Positions 58,191 to 64,000 of a stretch of DNA of 64,000 bases are shown in pieces (within the stretch, counting starts at the first letter, position 1; every line of letters begins with the position of its first letter). Below the pieces are notes generated by a model, which did no database searches, was not told the origin of the DNA, and worked only from the letters and a program-made list of their open reading frames with translations. A program made the position numbers and the translations under genes. The stretch comes from JAXMHQ01 sp046346665 (GTDB taxonomy: Bacteria > Verrucomicrobiota > Verrucomicrobiia > Limisphaerales > JAXMHQ01): contig JAXMHQ010000011.1 in NCBI GenBank assembly GCA_046346665.1, positions 57,457 to 121,456 of the forward strand, written 5' to 3'.

Positions 58191-58994
58191 ATGGCTCAAT
58201 ATAGTATTTGGCGGCGCCTGGCTGCGGCGATCTTCGCGGCCGCCCTGGTGCCGGCTTTCGCATCCGGCGCGGAGCCGGCCTTCAAGATTCTCCAGGCCGG
58301 CGATGAAACGTACACCAATGTCGTCGTTACCAGCGTGACCGCGACGGATTTGTATTTCACGCACTCCCGCGGCATGGGCAATGTGAAGCTCAAGTTGTTG
58401 AGTCCCGATCTCCAGAAACAATTCAACTTTAACGCGGGCAAGGCGGCGGCGATTCAGACCGCGCGCGCGGCCGGCAACGAACAGTTCCGATCCGACTACG
58501 CCGCCCGAAGCGTGGTGGCCGTTAAAACCAACAGCGGGCCGCAACTGGATGACGACGGCAATTTCATCCCGGCCAAACTGTACGCGAAATCCTTTCTCGG
58601 CGAGAAATCGCCGCGCATCATTGTTCCCGAATGGCTGACGCCGCCGCCCGACGTGAACGGCAAGTTCGTGCTGGTGGAATTCTGGGCGACCTGGGGCGAG
58701 CCGTGCCGCAAAATTATTCCATACCTCAACAAGTTTCACGAAAAGTACAAGGATCGACTGGTGATCATCGGGCTCTCCGAAGAACCCGCCGACACCGTCC
58801 GGACCGCGCAATACCCGCATCCCGACTATTCCATCGGTGTGGATCCGGCCGGTTACACCTGGTCGGCATTCGAAGTCGAGGGCGTGCCTCACGCCGTGCT
58901 CATCGACCCCAAGGGGATCGTGCGCTTCGAAGGCGTGCCGGATTACCTGACCGAGGAAGGCCTCGGCCGGTTGATGGATCGCTACGCCAATTAA
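58191..58994 (+). CDS. Periplasmic thioredoxin-like (TlpA-type) protein with altered active site
   Basis: The 267-residue protein has a signal peptide (LAAAIFAAALVPAFASGA), a beta-rich domain of about 120 residues (YTNVVVTSVTATDLYFTHSR) and a C-terminal thioredoxin domain. The active-site segment reads FWATWGEPCRKIIPYLN, so the first cysteine of W-C-x-P-C is replaced by glycine and only the second remains. The cis-proline loop GVPHAVLIDPKG is intact. A dithiol-disulfide exchange of the usual kind is therefore unlikely; binding or glutathione-like mixed disulfide chemistry is possible. It is divergent from proA and stands alone. Confidence 0.85.
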   Translation: MAQYSIWRRLAAAIFAAALVPAFASGAEPAFKILQAGDETYTNVVVTSVTATDLYFTHSRGMGNVKLKLLSPDLQKQFNFNAGKAAAIQTARAAGNEQFRSDYAARSVVAVKTNSGPQLDDDGNFIPAKLYAKSFLGEKSPRIIVPEWLTPPPDVNGKFVLVEFWATWGEPCRKIIPYLNKFHEKYKDRLVIIGLSEEPADTVRTAQYPHPDYSIGVDPAGYTWSAFEVEGVPHAVLIDPKGIVRFEGVPDYLTEEGLGRLMDRYAN

Positions 58995-58998
58995 TCGT

Positions 58999-59104
58999 CC
59001 GCAGCAGCGATCGCAAGATCGCAATCCCCCAAGCCAACCCGGCCTCCGCGATTTTACAATCGCGGCTACGGAGCGCCCTGTAGCCGCGATCGTCCGATCG
59101 CGGA
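58999..59104. repeat. GTAGCCGCGATCG-family palindromes
   Basis: GCGATTTTACAATCGCGGCT (59049-59068) and TGTAGCCGCGATCGTCCGAT (59080-59099, continuing CGCGG) are hairpins that also pair with each other. A related copy, GTAGCCGCAATCGTGAGATT, is at 62768-62787. They follow the stop codon of the thioredoxin-like gene. Confidence 0.65.
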
Positions 59105-59154
59105 TCCCTTTCAGCAGGAAACTCCCAGCGAGACGCCGACCGCATCGATACGAA

Positions 59155-60072
59155 TTAGAATCGGCAGTTCAACGCCGCCCGGATGCGGTAGTTCGGGACC
59201 AGCATGTCGCCGCTGCTCACGATGCTCACCGGAAGATCGCCCTCGGCTTCCAGGCTCCAGTTTTCAGCCCAGGTGAAGTTCACCCGCGGTCCGAGGTAGA
59301 CGATCCGTTCCGCCGTATCATCCATCGGCACGCCTGCCACGGTGTCTTGTCCCTTGGTTTCACCCGAGACCACCGCCTGCACGGAGCAACTTGCCGAATC
59401 CTGGAGCCACACATAAAAGCCGGGGCCGCCCGACCACGACCAGTCGTTTGCGAACCGGTATTGAAACGCCCCCTCGCTGCGCAGGCCGTATTGCATCGAG
59501 GCGCTGAGAAACAACCGCTGGAACCGTCCGAACAGGGTGGTTCCAAACAGCCCGTCGTAGGAACCGGAGCCCAGCGCCAGGTCGTGCCCGCCGATGCCCG
59601 CGGCGAATTCCGGCAGCGCCGGATTCAACTGTGCCGGGTCGCCCGTGGGAAATTTCACTCCGGCCATGGCGGTCCAGGTGAGGGTGAGATCCGTGGTGCG
59701 ATGCTGCCAGAGGCGGACATTGCCGGCGAGCGACAGGTCCCCGATGCCGGCTTCGCTGGCCTGAACGCCGGTCTTGCCGTAGGCGCGGTAGATGACGGGA
59801 AGATTCAACTGGACGCCCAGCCAATCGGTGAAGTTGTAGCCGGCATACACCTGCGAATTCAGGCTGTGCATGTATTCGCCGTCGGGGTTGGCAGCGGGCT
59901 GGCCGCCGGATTGAAACGTGTCGAACCAGGTGTATTGCTCCGCCAACCCGGCAAAAAACCCGGTCCCGGCGATGCCTTCCGCCTGCTGGGCGGCATACAT
60001 CGCGCAAAAATCGCATCCGAATCCCCGGCCGGCGCCGGCCAGGGCCAATATCGAACAAATCCAAAATTTCAT
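59155..60072 (-). CDS. Outer-membrane beta-barrel-like protein with N-terminal CDFC motif
   Basis: The 305-residue product has a signal peptide followed by GCDFCAMYAAQQAEG, a two-cysteine motif at the mature N-terminus. Alternating hydrophobic strands with aromatic girdles follow (QVYAGYNFTDWLGVQLNLPV, LTLTWTAMAGVKFPTGD, FGRFQRLFLSASMQYGL). It ends in phenylalanine (AALNCRF), as outer-membrane barrels usually do. It resembles MetA-pathway/transporter-like barrels of uncertain role. The two cysteines may bind metal or heme. ATG 60072 is preferred over the upstream TTG. It follows a small cysteine-containing membrane gene on the same strand. Confidence 0.7.
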   Translation of the reverse strand: MKFWICSILALAGAGRGFGCDFCAMYAAQQAEGIAGTGFFAGLAEQYTWFDTFQSGGQPAANPDGEYMHSLNSQVYAGYNFTDWLGVQLNLPVIYRAYGKTGVQASEAGIGDLSLAGNVRLWQHRTTDLTLTWTAMAGVKFPTGDPAQLNPALPEFAAGIGGHDLALGSGSYDGLFGTTLFGRFQRLFLSASMQYGLRSEGAFQYRFANDWSWSGGPGFYVWLQDSASCSVQAVVSGETKGQDTVAGVPMDDTAERIVYLGPRVNFTWAENWSLEAEGDLPVSIVSSGDMLVPNYRIRAALNCRF

Positions 60073-60165
60073 AAGTCGCAAGCTGCCGCGGGAAAGGCCC
60101 GCGGAAAAAAATCAAAAAGGAAACCGCAACCCCGAACGGGGCTGCACAACAGGAATGGGAATCGG

Positions 60166-60543
60166 TCAGGAAACCAAGCGGGGCGGCGGGACGGGCGGGC
60201 TTTCGGAGCGAGCGGCGGGGACCAGCGGGGGATCTGTCACCTTCCGATAATCCCGCGGCGAACCAAACACCAGGGTCACCGGCCAGTGGGCGAATTCAAG
60301 GCGCACATGCGCCGCCTTCTGCGGCGCCTGCTTTTCCGAACGCCGGGCCCGGTCGATCTGGCGGCACAGTTTGCAGGGATGCCGGCCGTCGAAAGTGCGC
60401 TCCACCGCCTCCGAAAAGGATCCGCGCCGGAGATTGTCGGCCAGCATGCCGGTCCAGGCGACCGATTGCAGCAATGTCCAGTTTCCGCCCGCGGTCGACA
60501 GCAACGCGGCAAGCATCAGCCAATGGCAGAAACGGGTGGACAC
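60166..60543 (-). CDS. Small membrane-anchored protein with CxxC motif
   Basis: The 125-residue product begins at GTG 60543. One hydrophobic segment near the N-terminus (LMLAALLSTAGGNWTLLQSV) is followed by FDGRHPCKLCRQIDRAR, a CxxC pair preceded by histidine, and a proline-rich C-terminus. I recall similar small proteins in Verrucomicrobia but no named function. It lies 93 nt upstream of the CDFC barrel gene on the same strand. The shared paired cysteines hint at a metal-handling pair, which is inference only. Confidence 0.6.
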   Translation of the reverse strand: MSTRFCHWLMLAALLSTAGGNWTLLQSVAWTGMLADNLRRGSFSEAVERTFDGRHPCKLCRQIDRARRSEKQAPQKAAHVRLEFAHWPVTLVFGSPRDYRKVTDPPLVPAARSESPPVPPPRLVS

Positions 60544-60698
60544 GGAGGCAACATTAACTCCTCGACGGCGAAATTCAAGCTCCGGCAGAGAGGCGTAATG
60601 TCTTAATTTGAATTCGCGTCTTCGAGCGATCAGACGGTTTGGTAGGGCGCCGCTCCGCGGCGCCGGCCGCGCGGAGCGCAGCCCTGCCGCGGCAGGTT

Positions 60699-60764
60699 CG
60701 CGGTAGCTCGTCCCTCCCGGGAGTGGAGAGGCACAGTCGGGAGGGACGAGCTACCGCGAGTCCC
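60699..60764. repeat. Intergenic hairpin identical to the uvrA insertion
   Basis: CGCGGTAGCTCGTCCCTCCC at 60699-60718 pairs with GGGAGGGACGAGCTACCGCG at 60739-60758. The right arm, extended to 60764, is identical over 27 nt to 17522-17548 inside the second uvrA. It lies at the 3' end of the L,D-transpeptidase gene. Confidence 0.88.
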
Positions 60765-60769
60765 CATCC

Positions 60770-61339
60770 TCACCCGATCCACACCAGCGTTCCAGACGGC
60801 GTCGTGTCGAACAACGGCACGAGGTCGGCCGCGGCGAGGTGGACGCAGCCGCACGACGCCGGCCGGCCCAGCGTTGTTTCATCGCCGGTGCCGTGGATGT
60901 AGATGTAGCGCTCGTGTGAATCCACGCCGTTGCCGCGGTTGAATCCGGGTTCAAGCCCCTCGAGCCAGAGGATGCGGGTGGTGATTTTGGCGTCGGGCAT
61001 TCCCTGCCAGGTGCAGCCGACCGGTTGCCGGCTGCGAAAGGCGGTTCCCGACGGCCAGCCGTGGCCGATTTTTTCCGCGACGCGATGCAAGCCCAGCGGG
61101 GTTTGATTGGACCCGGCCTGTTGGCCGGTGCCGAATCGCGAAGTGGAGCAGCGAAACCGGCGCCGGACATGGTAACCGCCCGGATAGAAGAAACGGGGCA
61201 GGCGTTCCAGCAAGGTGAGGCGTTGCGGGCCGGCCTCGACGATCAGGACGCGCGGGGTGGGGGAGACGTGGTGCCGGCGGCAGGCGTTCGCGAAGGCGGC
61301 GACCAGGCGCGAGTTCAGTTGCTGGCGCGGCCAGGACAT
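60770..61339 (-). CDS. L,D-transpeptidase (YkuD family)
   Basis: The 189-residue protein has the YkuD signature: TPLGLHRVAEKIG, then IYIHGTGDETTLGRPASCGC and VHLAAADL. The catalytic cysteine (about 163) lies in S-x-G-C-V and the histidine in YIHGT. Such enzymes form 3-3 cross-links in peptidoglycan or attach proteins to it. No obvious signal peptide is seen in the first 25 residues, which is unusual for a periplasmic enzyme. It follows argA by 16 nt and is probably co-transcribed with it. Confidence 0.88.
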   Translation of the reverse strand: MSWPRQQLNSRLVAAFANACRRHHVSPTPRVLIVEAGPQRLTLLERLPRFFYPGGYHVRRRFRCSTSRFGTGQQAGSNQTPLGLHRVAEKIGHGWPSGTAFRSRQPVGCTWQGMPDAKITTRILWLEGLEPGFNRGNGVDSHERYIYIHGTGDETTLGRPASCGCVHLAAADLVPLFDTTPSGTLVWIG

Positions 61340-61355
61340 GCGCGCTTCTCCGGGA

Positions 61356-62648
61356 TCAGGCGGCGGGCCTGGCGAGTTTCTTCACCAGCACCTTCGAATT
61401 GCGGCCGCTCTGGTCGTATTTCTCGCGCCGCGCCGGCGGCAGATCGTCCGGCGTGCCTTCGGCAAACCCGCCCTTCGATTGAAAATACGTGAACGCCTGG
61501 GTCGACAGCGTGATCAGCTCGTTCAACCCGAGTTCGCGCGCCTTGTTTTCGATGAACTGGATCAGCTTGCGGCCGATGCCCTGGTTTTCGTGCGAAGGAT
61601 CGACATAGAGGCACGCCAGCTCGCCCTTCTTTTGTTCCGTGTAGAGATGCAGCGCCGCGCAGGCGACCACGTTGCGGTCGATTTCGAACAGGTAATAATC
61701 GCCCAGGCTCTTCTCAATCACGGCGCGCGTGCGCTTGATGAGTTCGTCGGATTCGACGGCTTTCTTCGTCAGCATCTGGATGGCCCGGATGTCCTTCTTC
61801 TTCGCAGGGCGAATCTGCTGGTATTCGTTTGCGTAAATCAGCGTGCCGATGCCTTCGTTGGAGAACACCTCCGCGAGCAGGCCTTCGTCGACCCGGCCGT
61901 TGATGATGTGAACCCGCTGGATGCCGGCGCCGCAGGCGGTGACAGCATGGTGCGCCTTGGACAACATTTCCGCCGCGAACCCTGCGCTGTTTTGCTGCAA
62001 TAATTTCTGCAGCTCGGCCACAATCATCTGGCGGATGATCAGGTTGTTGTATCGCAACCCGTCCTGGGCGGTGATGAAAATGAGCTTCGTCGCCTTGACC
62101 GCTTCGCCGACCGCGACCGCGACGCTGTCCGAATTGACGCGGTAGGTCTTGCCGTCGCCGTCGAATCCGAGCGGCGGCACGACGGGAATGATGCCCTGGC
62201 TCAGCAGCGTCTGGAGAAGTTCGGTGTCCACGCGCTCCACCTTGCCGGTGAACAGGTGATCGACCCCCTGCAGGATGCCGAGCGGATGGGCGATAATCGC
62301 GTTGGTGCAGGCGGCGCGGAGATCGTTCGCCGCGAGACCTTCGAGAATCTCGTGCGTGAGCCGGTTCGCCGCGTGCAACGCCACCTGCAGCGTGTCCGCA
62401 TCCGTGATCCCCGATCCGTCGAGGTTCGACGGCTTGAGATTCTGCTGCTCGGCGAGCGATTTGATCTGGGCCGAGGCGCCGTGAACCAGCACCACCCGGA
62501 TGTTCAGCGAGCGCAGCACCGCCACGTCGAGCAGGATGTTGGCGAAGTTTTCGTCGGTGACGATCGCCCCGTCCACCCCGATGATGAATGTCTTTTCCCG
62601 GAATTGCGGGATGTACTGCAGGATGCCGCGCAGATCAGTGAGTTTCAC
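61356..62648 (-). CDS. argA: N-acetylglutamate synthase (amino acid kinase + GNAT)
   Basis: The 430-residue enzyme acetylates glutamate with acetyl-CoA as the first step of arginine synthesis. The N-terminal amino-acid-kinase domain (about 1-290; KTFIIGVDGAIVTDENFANI, VVLVHGASAQIKSLAE) is the arginine-sensing part. The C-terminal GNAT domain (about 295-425; ELACLYVDPSHENQGIGRKL) transfers the acetyl group. Size and arrangement match E. coli ArgA. The start is GTG 62648. The L,D-transpeptidase gene follows after 16 nt. Confidence 0.95.
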   Translation of the reverse strand: MKLTDLRGILQYIPQFREKTFIIGVDGAIVTDENFANILLDVAVLRSLNIRVVLVHGASAQIKSLAEQQNLKPSNLDGSGITDADTLQVALHAANRLTHEILEGLAANDLRAACTNAIIAHPLGILQGVDHLFTGKVERVDTELLQTLLSQGIIPVVPPLGFDGDGKTYRVNSDSVAVAVGEAVKATKLIFITAQDGLRYNNLIIRQMIVAELQKLLQQNSAGFAAEMLSKAHHAVTACGAGIQRVHIINGRVDEGLLAEVFSNEGIGTLIYANEYQQIRPAKKKDIRAIQMLTKKAVESDELIKRTRAVIEKSLGDYYLFEIDRNVVACAALHLYTEQKKGELACLYVDPSHENQGIGRKLIQFIENKARELGLNELITLSTQAFTYFQSKGGFAEGTPDDLPPARREKYDQSGRNSKVLVKKLARPAA

Positions 62649-62735
62649 GTTGGTTCCAGTTCAGCGTTCGGGGAAGTAGTAATCGCTTTCGGGCGGGATT
62701 CAACATCTTAATTGGATTTACCGCCAGGCCCGGGC

Positions 62736-62865
62736 GGTGGGGCGAGACTCCGTCGAGCCCTGTTCCCGTAGCCGCAATCGTGAGATTGCGGAAGCGCCGC
62801 CATGTCAGGGCTCGACAGAGTCCCGCCCCACCGGCTTGGCGCAATTTGCGTTCATTCGCGTCAAG
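62736..62865. repeat. Inverted pair of the 27-nt CAGGGCTCGAC unit
   Basis: GGTGGGGCGAGACTCCGTCG with AGCCCTG (62736-62762) is the exact reverse complement of the units at 6202 and 8792. A direct copy with two mismatches follows at 62806-62832. Between them is a GTAGCCGCAATCG hairpin, and a degenerate GACGCGAATTG arm lies at about 62836-62865. The element runs into the hisC stop codon. Confidence 0.78.
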
Positions 62866-63961
62866 CCGCCGGCGGCAACACCCGGTCGAGCGCCTCGATG
62901 CACCGCGTGTTTTCCTTCGGCGTGCCCACGGAAATGCGGATCCATTCCGGCAACTGGTAGCCGCCCATCGGCCGCACGATCACGCCGAGCTTTTGCAATT
63001 CCTGGAACACTTTCTGGTCCTCGCCCACGCGGACCAGGATGAAGTTGCCCGACGATTTCACGAACTCGAGCTTTCGCCTGCGGAATTCCCGCGCGTAAAA
63101 CCTGAGGCCGCGGCTGTTGATGCGCCGCGTCTTTTCCACGTGCGCGGTGTCGTCCAGCGCCGCCATGGCCGCCGCCTGGGCGGGCAGATTGATGTTGAAC
63201 GGCTGGCGGATTTTTTCCAGCGCGGCGACGAGGTCGGGATGGCCGATGCCGTATCCCAGCCGCAGCCCGGCCAGTCCGTAGATCTTGGAAAACGTCCGCA
63301 TGAGCAAAATGTTCGGCCGCGTGCCGGCCCGGATCTCCGGCACCAGGTCCAGCGGTTCCTCGAGAAATTCCAGGTACGCTTCGTCGAGCGCGAGCACCAC
63401 GCCGGGCGGTATCGCCGCGACAAAATTCGCCAGCGCCTCGCGCGGCACGGTCGTGCCGGTCGGATTATTCGGATTCGCCACAAACACGATGCGCGTCCGC
63501 GGCGTGATCGCCGCCAGCATCGCGTCCAGGTCGTGCCCGTATTTTTTCGCCGGCACCGTGACCAGCCGGGCGCCGAACAGCGCGGTGACGATCGGGTAAA
63601 CGGCGAAACAATATTGCGACACCACCACCTCCGCGTCGGGGGAGAGCAGGGCGTGTCCGAGCATTTCGATGACTTCGTTCGAGCCGTTCCCGAGAATCAG
63701 GTGGCCGGGCGTGACGCCGAGCTTCGCCGCCAGCTTGTTTTTCAGGTGAAACGCACTGCCGTCGGGATAGAGGTGGACCGTCGACGCCGCCTCGCGCAGC
63801 GCGCGCACGGCCAGCCGCGACGGGCCGAGCGGATTTTCATTCGACGCCAGCTTGATCACCGAGTCCGGATCAAGACCCAGCTCGCGCGCGACTTCTTCGA
63901 TCGGGCGGCCGGGCTGGTAGACGGGAAGGGCGGCCAGTTGCGGGACGAACGGAATGCTCAT
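62861..63961 (-). CDS. hisC: Histidinol-phosphate aminotransferase
   Basis: The 366-residue class I/II aminotransferase converts imidazole-acetol phosphate to histidinol phosphate. Segments seen are LASNENPLGPS, GNGSNEVIEMLGHALLSPDA, VFVANPNNPTGTTVP, LALDEAYLEF and the PLP lysine in MRTFSKIYGLAGLRLGYGIG (about 225). Length is typical of HisC. Related enzymes acting on aromatic amino acids cannot be fully excluded without the rest of the his genes, none of which are adjacent in the window. Only 39 nt of upstream sequence are visible. Confidence 0.93.
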   Translation of the reverse strand: MSIPFVPQLAALPVYQPGRPIEEVARELGLDPDSVIKLASNENPLGPSRLAVRALREAASTVHLYPDGSAFHLKNKLAAKLGVTPGHLILGNGSNEVIEMLGHALLSPDAEVVVSQYCFAVYPIVTALFGARLVTVPAKKYGHDLDAMLAAITPRTRIVFVANPNNPTGTTVPREALANFVAAIPPGVVLALDEAYLEFLEEPLDLVPEIRAGTRPNILLMRTFSKIYGLAGLRLGYGIGHPDLVAALEKIRQPFNINLPAQAAAMAALDDTAHVEKTRRINSRGLRFYAREFRRRKLEFVKSSGNFILVRVGEDQKVFQELQKLGVIVRPMGGYQLPEWIRISVGTPKENTRCIEALDRVLPPAA

Positions 63962-64000
63962 GTCAGTTCCTGGGGTTGGATTCGGATGTTTTCTGATGGG

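Overview
The window is high-GC bacterial DNA that I infer comes from Verrucomicrobiota, probably a relative of Pedosphaera or Limisphaera. Four kinds of evidence point there: a pseudopilin with the H-X9-DG motif, a PEP-CTERM protein, very large secreted LamG/Ig and repeat proteins that share a C-terminal module ending in F-Y-R-L, and two tandem UvrA genes reminiscent of the double-length UvrA of Chlamydiae. Species cannot be read from the sequence. No prophage, CRISPR array, rRNA or intact transposase was seen. One tRNA is present, tRNA-Ser(GGA).

Layout. 1-7.6 kb: the tail of a membrane protein, an APC/USP transporter, then nitrogen assimilation (glnK-amtB and a eukaryotic-type GSII glnA). 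A very small kinase-like gene overlapping a PP2C phosphatase lies between the nitrogen genes. 7.9-13.7 kb: a lipoprotein, KDPG aldolase, and a PAS/AAA+/Fis sigma-54 activator divergent from a nitroreductase-pirin-membrane protein-YceI operon. 13.8-20.1 kb: tandem uvrA genes and a Uma2 nuclease. 20.4-35.7 kb: the extracellular block, with a 2467-residue triplicated protein convergent with a subtilase-pseudopilin-LamG cluster. 36-41 kb: PEP-CTERM protein, tRNA-Ser and an Mla-type lipid transport operon. 41-50.6 kb: a beta-propeller lipoprotein, an arylsulfatase, an HDOD signalling gene, apt and a GH48 cellulase-type enzyme. 50.8-64 kb: housekeeping genes (sigma-70 factor, YugP protease, M24 peptidase, SppA, proA with an ATP-grasp protein, argA, L,D-transpeptidase, hisC).

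Regulation. Four GG-N10-GC elements of sigma-54 type stand before glnK-amtB, glnA, the nitroreductase operon and the PEP-CTERM gene; the first two are almost identical to each other. A sigma-28-type promoter with exact 11-nt spacing precedes the HDOD gene.

The most unusual signal is a set of short palindromic repeat families between genes. Members of these families also sit in frame inside both uvrA genes: one 27-nt stretch in the second uvrA is identical to an intergenic hairpin 43 kb away, and two different families occupy the same UvrA surface loop in the two paralogues. This resembles the Rickettsia palindromic elements in behaviour but not, as far as I can tell, in sequence.
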